Assembly (NCBI RefSeq): GCF_900112675.1
Contig: NZ_FOMQ01000011.1
Coordinates: forward strand, 62,001 to 126,000
Length of the DNA stretch: 64,000 bases
From: Paracidovorax konjaci
GTDB lineage: Bacteria > Pseudomonadota > Gammaproteobacteria > Burkholderiales > Burkholderiaceae_C
Direction of reading: 5' to 3'
Part shown: positions 43,832 to 52,360 of the stretch, one piece after another
Layout of the letters: the number at the start of each line of letters is the position of its first letter
Numbering within the stretch: position 1 is the first letter of the stretch
Translations under genes and position numbers: made by a program
Notes under the pieces: generated by a model
Databases searched by the model: none
The model's input: only the letters and a program-made list of their open reading frames with translations
Told to the model about the DNA's origin: nothing

Positions 43832-44971
43832 TCAGGAATGGGCGGGCGGCACCGTGGCCGTGGCCGCAGCCGAGCGCCGCGAGCGGGTCTTGCGCGATGC
43901 CAGCCAAAGCTCGGCATCGAGCCGGAAATCGTCGGGATCGTGCTGCGCGGGGCCCGAGAAAGACCACGTGGTCCAGCCCAGACGCACGGCCCCGCCGAGC
44001 TGGCAGGCAGGTACGTCTTCCCGGCGCAGGACCAACTCGAAATCCCAGGCGAACTCGATACCGACGTAGTTGCGCACCCAGTCCACCAGGGCCTGGAAGT
44101 CCGCCCCCCCGGGCAGGAAGCGCTCGTACTGCGCCAGGGGCAACGGCCCGATGCGCAGCCGGAATTTGCCTTGCGCATCCGGTACGCGGCTGCCCACCAC
44201 CGTATCCACGCCGAGCCGTGCATTGCGCGGTATGCGCGACAGCGCGGTCTGCTGGTCCGGGTCGAGCACGAGATAGTGCAGCGTGAACTCGATCAACTCC
44301 ACCGGCACCTGGAAATACAGCCGAAGGGCCGAGGTCAGCCCCTCGGGGTTGCGCGTCCAGCGGGTGAGATGGCCCGCCAAGTACTGCTTTGCATGCTCTG
44401 GCACGGCATCGCGGTCGCAATGCGTGCGCTCGCCGTAGCCGATCAGGCTGCGCATGTGCCGGCCGAAGAGATCGTGTTCCGGACGGTCGAGCGAGGTGGT
44501 CGGCTGCGGATCGGACCATGCCCGAAAGAACAGCATCAGCAACCGGTGGTGGAAGATGTCCGAGAAGCGGGCCAGCGTCGGATCGTCGTACTGCCGCAGA
44601 CGCTCGCGCACGTATTCGGTCAGATGCGTGGGCATGGGACCATTCGGCCCGTACAGGCCGAAGTTCCATACCGTCATGCGCTCGGGCTGCCCGGCCTTGG
44701 CGGGCAGGATCTCCGCGATCGTGGCGGGCGCGAACGCCAGCGAAGGGTCCTGTCCCAGGCGCAAAGGCTCGTCGCGCGGCCGCAGAGCCTTGCCGAAACG
44801 CGGGTGTCCGCGGCCACGCGCCTGGAGGATGCGCAAGGCAAAGAACAGGTCGAACTGGTGCGGGTTCTGGCGCAACCGCTGCCAGAAGCGGGCCACGTCC
44901 AGATCCCTGGACGCGCCCGGCTCCTGCACCGGCGGCATTTCGCCGGGCTCGACAGGCAGGCGATCGCTCAC
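43832..44971 (-). CDS. tssG: T6SS baseplate protein TssG
   Basis: Baseplate wedge component, 379 aa, partner of TssF. The core begins DVARFWQRLRQNPHQFDLFF and has the conserved ALRILQARGRGHPRFG, LARFSDIFHHRLLMLFFRAW and RIGPLPLAQYERFLPGG. The GTG start at 44971 overlaps the tssF stop by GTGA and is preferred over upstream in-frame starts that run far into tssF. The C-terminal Arg/Ala-rich end is longer than usual. Confidence 0.94.
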   Translation of the reverse strand: MSDRLPVEPGEMPPVQEPGASRDLDVARFWQRLRQNPHQFDLFFALRILQARGRGHPRFGKALRPRDEPLRLGQDPSLAFAPATIAEILPAKAGQPERMTVWNFGLYGPNGPMPTHLTEYVRERLRQYDDPTLARFSDIFHHRLLMLFFRAWSDPQPTTSLDRPEHDLFGRHMRSLIGYGERTHCDRDAVPEHAKQYLAGHLTRWTRNPEGLTSALRLYFQVPVELIEFTLHYLVLDPDQQTALSRIPRNARLGVDTVVGSRVPDAQGKFRLRIGPLPLAQYERFLPGGADFQALVDWVRNYVGIEFAWDFELVLRREDVPACQLGGAVRLGWTTWSFSGPAQHDPDDFRLDAELWLASRKTRSRRSAAATATVPPAHS

Positions 44972-46842
44972 GTGTTGGGCCTTTGGCCGGGCCGTACGCG
45001 CCAGCGTGCAATGGCGCCGCGCTGCCGCGAGCGCAGCGACAGTTCGGTGTAGCTGTTGATCCCGACATGGCGGGCGAAGAAGCGCTCCAGGATGGCGACC
45101 AGTGGCCATGGGCTCACGCCTGCGAGCGGGCCCTCGTCCACTCCAACGTTCACGCCCACGCCCCGCCCATAGACGAGCTGCCCGTGCTGTGGCAGGCGCC
45201 GCGTGACCGGAGCGATCCCCACCGAGCGGATCGCTGCGATCTGCCCGGAGAGATCACGATCCCCGAGATCGAGGTACAGCCGCAGCAGGTCGCGCAGGGT
45301 CGCCGCGCCTTCCTCTTCCGAGAGGTCGTTCATCGCGAGGTAGTTGATGGACAGATGGGAAATCAGCCGCCAGGTGATCTCGTTCTCGGCAATGCTGGAG
45401 GTGGGACGCGTAGGCCCGGCCACCGTCCGTACCGACTCGACGGGGGCCGACTCGACGAGCGTGAAGTCGCTCTGTCCATCCCGCCCTCCCATGAGCAGGG
45501 GCAGGTCGCGGTTGGTGCAAAGCGTCCGCACGCTGAGTTGCTTGAGGTCGTCGGAGAACGGGGCCTCTCGTTGGTCGACCAACGAAATGAAGACTTCGCT
45601 GCCCAGGTACTGCGTGCGCGGGCCGAAACGCTTGGCGTGGTCCGAGAACAGGCGCGGCTCGCGGCGCATGGCGAAGTACGCCTGCTCGCTCGCACGGATG
45701 CCGTGGATGGATGCGTACAGCGGCAGGAAGTCCTGGTCCTTGAGTTGCCCCTCACGGTGCCCCGTGACACCCAGAATGCTGTAGATCTCGAAATCGCGCG
45801 GCCGGGTGCGGTCGGGAACCACGTGGTATTCGTTGACCCCGGTGGACACATGGATGCGGTCCGCCGACCTTTCGAACAGGTTGATCGCCGGTACGCAATG
45901 CAGCAGGAACTTGCTGCGGTCCACCTGCGCCTCCAGCGATGGCTGGGCACGGCGAAGCAGCAGCGTGATGCCGACCTGCCCTCCGGGGACGCGCGCAAGC
46001 GCCTCGCGTAGCCCACGGATCGAGAAGAACCGGAACCGCGCAGGAAACGCAAAGTACTCGTGCAACAGGCGGTGGCCCTGGAAACTGCGGTGGGTGTAGG
46101 GCAGCAAAGCCTGCGACTGCTCGTAGCCTTCGGCCTGCACCGATTCCGCGGGCAACTGGGCCCAGACACGCGAGGCGTCCTGCACGTCGTGCACGACCAC
46201 CCCCATCACCGACTCATGGATCAATTCCTGCAAATGCGACGCCACGGTGTCCGCCGCAGAAATATGCAGATCGAGCCGGTCCATGCGCAGGCCCTGCCAC
46301 TGGGCCGCGCCCCGTGTCGATAGCGTGAAGCGCAGGTGCCCCGCCGCTTCTTCCGGCAGGCCGAAGCGCGAGAGCGGCAGGTCGAGCGGTGGCCCTCCGA
46401 GACGGGCCTGGGTCAGATCGATGGGCCACAGCGTGACCGCGTGGCCGGTTCGGAAATCGCAGGGCGTCTGGTCTTCTGCCGTCTTGCGGCCACGGATCAC
46501 ACTGCCCGCTTCCAGCGTGTATCCATCCAGGAGACTGCCTTCGGTGCCGCTGGGCTCCATCTGCACGACCACCATGGACGGCGTGGGCGCGAGATAGTGG
46601 GGGCACACCATTTCCAGGATGCGCTGGGACAGGCGCGGGAACTCCGCATCCATCTTCATCTGGATGCGGGCCGTCAGGAAGCTGAAGCCTTCCAGCAACC
46701 GTTCCACATACGGATCGGCCACCTCCAGTTCGCGCAGAGAAAGGCGTCCGGCCACCTTCGGAAAAGCAGCAGCGAATTCCGCGCCCAATTCGCGCAGATA
46801 GCTCAGTTCCCGGTTGTAGTACTCGACCAGCCGCGGATTCAT
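44968..46842 (-). CDS. tssF: T6SS baseplate protein TssF
   Basis: Large wedge protein of the T6SS baseplate, 624 aa (family about 580-630). The N-terminus MNPRLVEYYNRELSYLRELG and the block FPKVAGRLSLRELEVADPYVERLLEGF are diagnostic. It acts with TssG, TssK and TssE under the sheath in the cytoplasm. Overlaps tssG at its 3' end; 73 bp separate it from tssE. Confidence 0.96.
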   Translation of the reverse strand: MNPRLVEYYNRELSYLRELGAEFAAAFPKVAGRLSLRELEVADPYVERLLEGFSFLTARIQMKMDAEFPRLSQRILEMVCPHYLAPTPSMVVVQMEPSGTEGSLLDGYTLEAGSVIRGRKTAEDQTPCDFRTGHAVTLWPIDLTQARLGGPPLDLPLSRFGLPEEAAGHLRFTLSTRGAAQWQGLRMDRLDLHISAADTVASHLQELIHESVMGVVVHDVQDASRVWAQLPAESVQAEGYEQSQALLPYTHRSFQGHRLLHEYFAFPARFRFFSIRGLREALARVPGGQVGITLLLRRAQPSLEAQVDRSKFLLHCVPAINLFERSADRIHVSTGVNEYHVVPDRTRPRDFEIYSILGVTGHREGQLKDQDFLPLYASIHGIRASEQAYFAMRREPRLFSDHAKRFGPRTQYLGSEVFISLVDQREAPFSDDLKQLSVRTLCTNRDLPLLMGGRDGQSDFTLVESAPVESVRTVAGPTRPTSSIAENEITWRLISHLSINYLAMNDLSEEEGAATLRDLLRLYLDLGDRDLSGQIAAIRSVGIAPVTRRLPQHGQLVYGRGVGVNVGVDEGPLAGVSPWPLVAILERFFARHVGINSYTELSLRSRQRGAIARWRVRPGQRPNT

Positions 46843-46915
46843 ATCGGAAAAGCTCCAGACCGCGCCAGGGCGGCAATCACACAGGTCCGCCCAAGGCGTC
46901 GGACAGCGGCGTCCA

Positions 46916-47437
46916 TTACCGCTGGTCGGACACGGAGACCTGCCCCGTTTCCAGATCGAGACTCGTCTTGAGCAGCAGTTCCAGGGGATAAGGCGAAGAC
47001 CAGAACTGGCAGCGGATTTCGAACTGCAAGGTATTGTGGTGGCTGAACAGCTTGCTGGAGGGTGCCAGAGCCACGGTCAGGGTCTGAGGCAGTATGCGGG
47101 GCTCGTGCAGCAGGATCGACTTGCGGATGGCAGCCTCGACATCCTTCCAATCCAGCTCGGACAGGAGCTGGCCCGCCAGAGGCTTCATGCCGAAGTTGAG
47201 TACCGACCGCTCCGCTGCCGGCAGGCCCTCGAAGTCGATGTGCGACGACGCGTCCGAGGCATTGAGCAACCAGTTGAGATCCCGCAGCAGAGCCTGCCGC
47301 AGGCGAGGCTCTGTCACGAAAACCGCATCCGCCCGTTCCGTGCGCTTTGACGGCTCATGGTCGGTCAGGCGGTCCAGCAGCGCAGGCTGCAGACGGTCCT
47401 TCCCGTGCCCATAGCTCTCCTTGCTCTGCGTCGCCAT
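46916..47437 (-). CDS. tssE: T6SS baseplate protein TssE (gp25-like)
   Basis: Phage gp25-like protein of 173 aa that primes sheath polymerisation at the baseplate. The N-terminal RLQPALLDRLTDHEP and the gp25 core (about 45-150, LRQALLRDLNWLLNASDAS, LNFGMKPLAGQLLS, AIRKSILLHEPRILPQTLTV) are clear; the conserved EPR motif appears as HEPRIL. It lies between tagJ and tssF. Confidence 0.95.
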   Translation of the reverse strand: MATQSKESYGHGKDRLQPALLDRLTDHEPSKRTERADAVFVTEPRLRQALLRDLNWLLNASDASSHIDFEGLPAAERSVLNFGMKPLAGQLLSELDWKDVEAAIRKSILLHEPRILPQTLTVALAPSSKLFSHHNTLQFEIRCQFWSSPYPLELLLKTSLDLETGQVSVSDQR

Positions 47438-47453
47438 ACTCTCCCCGGCCCGC

Positions 47454-48233
47454 TCACTCGGCGAACTTCACGCGCCGCACATCCAGCAGCGCCGCATCCG
47501 CGCGATCGGTGACCCAGACACGCTGGCCCAGCCCGAAGGCCTGGTCGCCGCCCAGGTCGCGCCACTCGGAAGCGCGCGAGAGGCGGATCTCGTCGCGGTC
47601 TACGGCCTCGGATCCGGGGTACCGGGTGGGGATGAAGCCGTGCATCACACCTCCATTCAGCAACGTGACCTCGCAGGCCGACCACACCAGGTCGCGAAGA
47701 TCCTGCGGCTTCTCGAAACTGATCTGGGAAATACTTTCAAAAGGCACCCAGTAGTAGCTGCCGTTGGCATACAGCTCGCATACCGGTCCGATCCGGGCAT
47801 CGGAATCGGCGATCCAATCGAAAGGCTCGCCATCGATTTCGCCGGCGGAGGCGGGAGCCTGCTCGAACGCGGCGTTGCGCAACTCGGCAGCCTGCTCGGT
47901 GCGGCCCTTAGCCAGGCACTGCAACGCTTCGAGCAACCAGCCCAGCCATTCCGGAGGCTGGCCCAGGATATTGGGAGTGCGCTCGCCGGCGAACACATCG
48001 CGGCGCGCCACTTCGCAGAGGATCACCTCGCGGTAAGCGCGCGCCATGGTCTCGGCCTTGCGGTCCAGCTGGGCGCAGATCTGCAACTGGTCGAGCGCTT
48101 TCTGCCATTCGCCATGCACCGCCAGGACCTGGAAATAGAACACGCGCAAGGCGGAGTCCTGCGGGTTGGCTCGCAATGCGTCCTTGAGCTCGGCCAATTG
48201 GCGGTCCAGCGGGCGCTTGAAATCGAAATTCAT
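47454..48233 (-). CDS. tagJ: T6SS accessory protein TagJ (ImpE family)
   Basis: ImpE-family protein of 259 aa. The first half (about 10-120) is helical and TPR-like (LADLQ/ELKDALRANPQDSALRVFYFQVLAVHGEWQ pattern split around residue 20-50). The second half has PWYWVPFE-like YYWVPFESISQISFEKP and MHGFIPTRYPGSE, typical of ImpE. In Pseudomonas H1-T6SS, TagJ binds TssB and ClpV. Its presence supports an i3-like subtype. It sits between tssC and tssE, where hcp is often found. Confidence 0.9.
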   Translation of the reverse strand: MNFDFKRPLDRQLAELKDALRANPQDSALRVFYFQVLAVHGEWQKALDQLQICAQLDRKAETMARAYREVILCEVARRDVFAGERTPNILGQPPEWLGWLLEALQCLAKGRTEQAAELRNAAFEQAPASAGEIDGEPFDWIADSDARIGPVCELYANGSYYWVPFESISQISFEKPQDLRDLVWSACEVTLLNGGVMHGFIPTRYPGSEAVDRDEIRLSRASEWRDLGGDQAFGLGQRVWVTDRADAALLDVRRVKFAE

Positions 48234-48379
48234 GGGTAGATGCGGTGGTCCGCAAAATCGTTATGGATCACGCACCGCGGCGTGCGCCGCGTGCCGGAGG
48301 CAGACGCACAGGGAGGCGCCCTGCCACGCCGCCCTGCCAAGCGAGGCGCCACGGCACATGGTGCCGCGCGCCCGCAGGT

Positions 48380-49882
48380 TCAATTGCCAGCCTGCTTCAC
48401 CGAAGGCAGCTTGGACACCAGGCGCAGAGAAACCGTGAGGCCTTCCAACTGGTAGTGGGGACGCAGGAAGAACTTGGAGGTGTAGTACCCCGGGTTTCCT
48501 TCCACTTCAGCCACCTGCACCTCGGCAGCAGCCAGCGGCTTGCGTGCCTTGGTTTCCTGTGACGAGTTGGCCGGGTCGCCGTCCACGTAGTTCATGATCC
48601 AGTCGTTCAGCCACAGCTCCATGTCGGAGCGCTCCTTGAACGAACCGATCTTGTCGCGAACGATGCACTTGAGGTAATGGGCGAAACGGCAGCAGGCGAA
48701 CATGTAGGGCAGGCGCGCCGACAGGTTGGCATTGGCCGTTGCATCCGCGTCGTAATACTCGGCGGGCTTGTGCAGCGATTGGGCACCAATGAAGGCCGCG
48801 ACGTCGGAATTCTTGCGGTGGACCAGCGGCATGAAGCCGTTCTTGGCCAATTCAGCCTCGCGGCGGTCGCTGATGGCGATCTCGGTGGGGCACTTCATGT
48901 CGACGCCGCCGTCGTCCGTGGGGAACGTGTGCGCAGGCAGATTGTCCACCGCTCCACCGGATTCCACCCCACGGATGGACGTGCACCAGCCGTAGTACTT
49001 GAAGGACCGGTTGATGTTCACAGCCATCGCGTAGGCGGAATTGGCCCAGGCGTACTTGCTGTGGTCGCCGCCAGCGGTTTCCTCTTCGAAATCGAACTCG
49101 TCCACCGGGTTGGTCTTCGCGCCGTAGGGCAAGCGTGCCAGGAAGCGCGGCATCGCAAGTCCGATGTACTTGGAGTCATCGGAGTCGCGAAGGCTGCGCC
49201 ACGCGGCGTACTCGGTGTTGGTGAAGATCTTGGTCAGGTCGCGGGGGTTGGCAAGCTCCTGCCACGAGTCCATCTGCATCATGGCCGGCGACGCGCCAGC
49301 AATGAACGGGCAGTGGGCCGCCGCGGAAACCTTGGCCATCTCGCCCAGGAGTTCCACGTCCGGCGGGCTGTGGTCGAAGTAATAGTCGCCCACCAGGCAC
49401 CCGAACGGCTCGCCGCCGAACTGTCCGTATTCTTCTTCGTACACCTTCTTGAAGATCGGGCTCTGGTCCCAGCCCACGCCCTTGTAGCGGCGCATGTTGC
49501 GGTGCAGCTCCTTCTTGGAGATGTTCATCACGCGGATCTTCAGCATCTCGTCCACTTCGGTGTTGTGCACGAGGTGGTGGAGGCCGCGCCATGCGCCTTC
49601 GAGTTGCTGGAACTCGTTGTGGTGGATGATCAGATTGATCTGCTCGGACAGCTTGCGGTCGATCTCCGCAATGATGGCCTGGACCGTCTGATAAGCATCG
49701 TCCGACAGCGTGGTCGATGCCGCCAGCGCCTGCTGCGCCAGCGTCTGGACGGCAGATTCCACCGCCTCGCGGGCCTGGTCGGTCTTCGGCTTGAATTCCT
49801 TTTGAAGCAACGCTGTGAATTCGTTGCCTTCCAGCACCTGCGTGCCCTGCTGTCCCGCGTCCAGGGAGGTCGTCGTGTTCAT
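48380..49882 (-). CDS. tssC: T6SS sheath large subunit TssC (VipB)
   Basis: Sheath protein of 500 aa that polymerises with TssB around the Hcp tube. Diagnostic blocks: EFQQLEGAWRGLHHLVHNTE, PIFKKVYEEEYGQFGGEPFG, CPFIAGASPAMMQMDSWQEL, FLARLPYGAKTNPVDEF and the C-terminal KFFLRPHYQLEGLTVSLRLV. Length agrees with the family (about 490-500). It is 13 bp after tssB and certainly co-transcribed. Confidence 0.97.
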   Translation of the reverse strand: MNTTTSLDAGQQGTQVLEGNEFTALLQKEFKPKTDQAREAVESAVQTLAQQALAASTTLSDDAYQTVQAIIAEIDRKLSEQINLIIHHNEFQQLEGAWRGLHHLVHNTEVDEMLKIRVMNISKKELHRNMRRYKGVGWDQSPIFKKVYEEEYGQFGGEPFGCLVGDYYFDHSPPDVELLGEMAKVSAAAHCPFIAGASPAMMQMDSWQELANPRDLTKIFTNTEYAAWRSLRDSDDSKYIGLAMPRFLARLPYGAKTNPVDEFDFEEETAGGDHSKYAWANSAYAMAVNINRSFKYYGWCTSIRGVESGGAVDNLPAHTFPTDDGGVDMKCPTEIAISDRREAELAKNGFMPLVHRKNSDVAAFIGAQSLHKPAEYYDADATANANLSARLPYMFACCRFAHYLKCIVRDKIGSFKERSDMELWLNDWIMNYVDGDPANSSQETKARKPLAAAEVQVAEVEGNPGYYTSKFFLRPHYQLEGLTVSLRLVSKLPSVKQAGN

Positions 49883-49895
49883 GCGGAAGCCCCTT

Positions 49896-50444
49896 TCACT
49901 GAGCGTCGTTGGTTTTCTGGGCCGCGTTATCCGCCGGCTTGTTGGGCATCGCTGCGAGCGACTTCAGCAACGACGGGTCTTTCAGGACCTTGGTGATCAG
50001 TTCCTCGGCACCTTGCTTGCCGTCCATGTAAGAGAGCAGGTTGTGCAGTTGGGTACGCGCCTCCAGCATGGAATTGAGAGCGCCCACCTTGCGGGCAATC
50101 GCCGCAGGGGAAAAGTCATCCATGCTCTCGAACGTCAGGTCGATATGGAGACGGCCATCGCCAGTCAGCGTATTGGGCACGTTGAAGGAAACACGCGGCT
50201 TGACCGACTTCATGCGCGCATCGAAATTGTCGATGTCGATGTCGAGGAACTTGCGGTCTGCGATTTCGGGCAATGCCTCCACCGGTTTGCCGGAGAGATC
50301 GGCCATCACACCCATGACGAAAGGAATCTGGACCTTCTTTTCGGAGCCGTAGATTTCGACGTCGTATTCGATCTGCACCCGGGGGGCACGATTGCGGGCA
50401 ATGAACTTCTGACCGCTTTTACCGGTCTTGCTTAAGGTCACCAT
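49896..50444 (-). CDS. tssB: T6SS sheath small subunit TssB (VipA)
   Basis: Small sheath protein of 182 aa. The conserved N-terminal part has RAPRVQIEYDVEIYGSEKKV and LPFVMGVMADLSG-like IPFVMGVMADLSGKP. A DF.LARRM-type region (FLDIDIDNFDARMKSVKPRV) and a C-terminal helix for sheath and ClpV contacts follow. It is translated just before tssC. A 152-bp gap separates it from tssA, the longest in the main part of the cluster and a possible internal promoter site, though no clear -35/-10 is seen. Confidence 0.97.
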   Translation of the reverse strand: MVTLSKTGKSGQKFIARNRAPRVQIEYDVEIYGSEKKVQIPFVMGVMADLSGKPVEALPEIADRKFLDIDIDNFDARMKSVKPRVSFNVPNTLTGDGRLHIDLTFESMDDFSPAAIARKVGALNSMLEARTQLHNLLSYMDGKQGAEELITKVLKDPSLLKSLAAMPNKPADNAAQKTNDAQ

Positions 50445-50596
50445 GTTGAACTCTTCTCTCTCATAAGGCTAAAAACAGAGATCGGCCGGCATCCACCGCC
50501 TGGGCTCCCGCACGCGGGCCCTCCACCGCCTCCCCTGGCTACCGGACGAGTATCCGCCAGCAACACAACACCGCTGTTACATTTCGTTTTCCAAAA

Positions 50597-51631
50597 TCAC
50601 GGGGCTTGCTGCCCCCCGGTGATCGTCTCGACCTGCTGCACGCTGTCGGGCGAAAGTTCGCGCAGGATGTCGAGGAAATTCAACCCCATCAACTTCGCCG
50701 CACGGCGGATCAGAAGCGGCGCGGGATTGGTAGGCTCGGTGCGTTCGAGGAACGCGGCGACCTCCAGCAGTTGGGCCATGGCATCCGCGCGGGTTCTCAG
50801 CCCTGCCGGTTTGGCGGTATGCGTACCTGCGGCACTGCCGGCCATGCCTGTCTCGGCACCGGCTACCTGCCCCGCCTCGTCATCCTGGCCCGACGCGTCG
50901 GCGGTTTCCGCCACGCCCACGGGCGCATGCGGCACCAGATCATTGAGCGCCACCAGCAACGACTGGAATTGGTCCATGTCAGGCAACTGGGAAGAACCCA
51001 GCTGGTCTCGCAAGGTCGTCTGCAGGCTTCGCACAGCTTCGCAGGCGGCGTTCCAGGCGCGCAGCGATTCATCGCCCTGCTGCCATGCCTGGGCCAGCGC
51101 TATGCGCAATTGGTCCAGAGAAACCTTGATCCCGCCATCGCTGGTCGTTCCCCGCGCTACGGACTCGGCATCCCTCACGCTGATTGCACCTGCCGGCAGC
51201 TTCACGAAATCCTGTTGCCGCAGATCACGCAGTTGCCCGGTAATCTCGTTCAAGGAAGCCACCGCGTTCATGCGCATGAAATGGTCGCCGTCCTCCGGCA
51301 AGGGATGCAGATCGTCCCAATACCGAGCGAACATCCCGGCCATCAATTGGACGCCCGCAGACATACCGCGCACGCCCTGCGTATTGGTCAATGCCCGGCA
51401 CAGCAACGCCACGATACGGACATCCTTGGTCCGCACCAGCAGCGCTTCGGCGCGACGTTCCACATCGCGCCAATCCGGCGGCTCCGCAGGAATCACGGTA
51501 TCGCCGAACTGCTGTTCCGGCTTTCCGTTGGCAGCATTCTCGAGCGCGAGAAATTCAGCGTCGTAGGTGAGATCCTGCCCGCTGGGCGGTGTATCTGCCG
51601 TTGGTTGGAGAAGCGCTTCGATATCGATCAT
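50597..51631 (-). CDS. tssA: T6SS assembly protein TssA
   Basis: Protein of 344 aa that organises tail assembly. An ImpA_N domain (about 5-130: DAEFLALENAANGKPEQQFG, PPDWRDVERRAEALLVRTKD) is followed by a linker and a C-terminal helical part ending in TRADAMAQLLEVAAFLERTEPTNP and LMGLNFLDILRELSPD, the conserved C-terminal signature of the shorter TssA class. It is preceded by tagF and followed by tssB. Confidence 0.95.
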   Translation of the reverse strand: MIDIEALLQPTADTPPSGQDLTYDAEFLALENAANGKPEQQFGDTVIPAEPPDWRDVERRAEALLVRTKDVRIVALLCRALTNTQGVRGMSAGVQLMAGMFARYWDDLHPLPEDGDHFMRMNAVASLNEITGQLRDLRQQDFVKLPAGAISVRDAESVARGTTSDGGIKVSLDQLRIALAQAWQQGDESLRAWNAACEAVRSLQTTLRDQLGSSQLPDMDQFQSLLVALNDLVPHAPVGVAETADASGQDDEAGQVAGAETGMAGSAAGTHTAKPAGLRTRADAMAQLLEVAAFLERTEPTNPAPLLIRRAAKLMGLNFLDILRELSPDSVQQVETITGGQQAP

Positions 51632-51670
51632 TTCGTCGTTCCATTGCCCGCCGCCTCGGCGGGAACATCG

Positions 51671-52360
51671 CTATGCATTGCCAGAGCTTCCAAACAGCCT
51701 CAGGAACAGGCTCTCATTGGGATCCCCCCAGTGCTCGCAACTCCGGCCCGCGGCTCCAGGCTGGTAAGACCACCAGAAACTGGCGGCCTGGCCTGCACGC
51801 AGAATTTCCCGCCCCCGGGCAAACATCGCCTCGCCCCGCCCTGCCCCCGTCCCCATTCCCAGGTCGGAAAGGATGTCGGCCATGGCGCCGGGCTGCTGAA
51901 CGGCAGGCGCCGCAGCGAATGGCCACGGCAGGCTGGACAACCGGCTGTCCAGTGCGTCTGCGGGCAGAGCCAGCCTCCGGGCATCGATCACGGCCTTGCA
52001 GGCCTCGTCGAAGAAACGCCCAAGCACGTCATCGGCTTCGAGCGCCTGCTGGGGCATGTCTCCCACCGCCACCACCGTCAAGGGGTAGCAGCGCCCCACA
52101 CGATCGATGCTCGGAGCCAGCACTCCGCAGGAAGGTGCACTCCCTTTGCTTCCGCACACCACGAAGGACCACAGAGGAGACTGCGTGAAAGCCTGCTCCC
52201 AGTTGCCATGCGCCGTGGACTTGAGATGCCCCAGGCCATGGCTGAGCCAGTCGTCCCATGGCCCGCTCACGGCACGGGGCATCCGGCGCCCGACGAAATC
52301 CCCCTGCCCGGGCAGCTTTCCAAACCACGCTACCCGGGGTCGGGCCCGCGACCATGGCAT
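51671..52360 (-). CDS. tagF: T6SS-associated protein TagF
   Basis: A 229-aa protein with the TagF/ImpM pattern RVAWFGKLPGQGDFVGRRM near the N-terminus, WSFVVCGSKGSAPSCGVLAPSIDRVGR and ASFWWSYQPG. In Pseudomonas, TagF represses T6SS assembly post-translationally in parallel with the PpkA/PppA/Fha pathway. The ATG at 52360 overlaps the tssM stop (TGATG), so it is translationally coupled to tssM. In some species TagF and PppA are fused; here they are separate genes. Confidence 0.92.
   Translation of the reverse strand: MPWSRARPRVAWFGKLPGQGDFVGRRMPRAVSGPWDDWLSHGLGHLKSTAHGNWEQAFTQSPLWSFVVCGSKGSAPSCGVLAPSIDRVGRCYPLTVVAVGDMPQQALEADDVLGRFFDEACKAVIDARRLALPADALDSRLSSLPWPFAAAPAVQQPGAMADILSDLGMGTGAGRGEAMFARGREILRAGQAASFWWSYQPGAAGRSCEHWGDPNESLFLRLFGSSGNA

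Noticed and set aside
50445-50596. Gap between tssA and tssB as site of a hidden hcp or small RNA gene
   Set aside because: Too short for hcp, no Hcp-like reading frame and no clear promoter or hairpin found.
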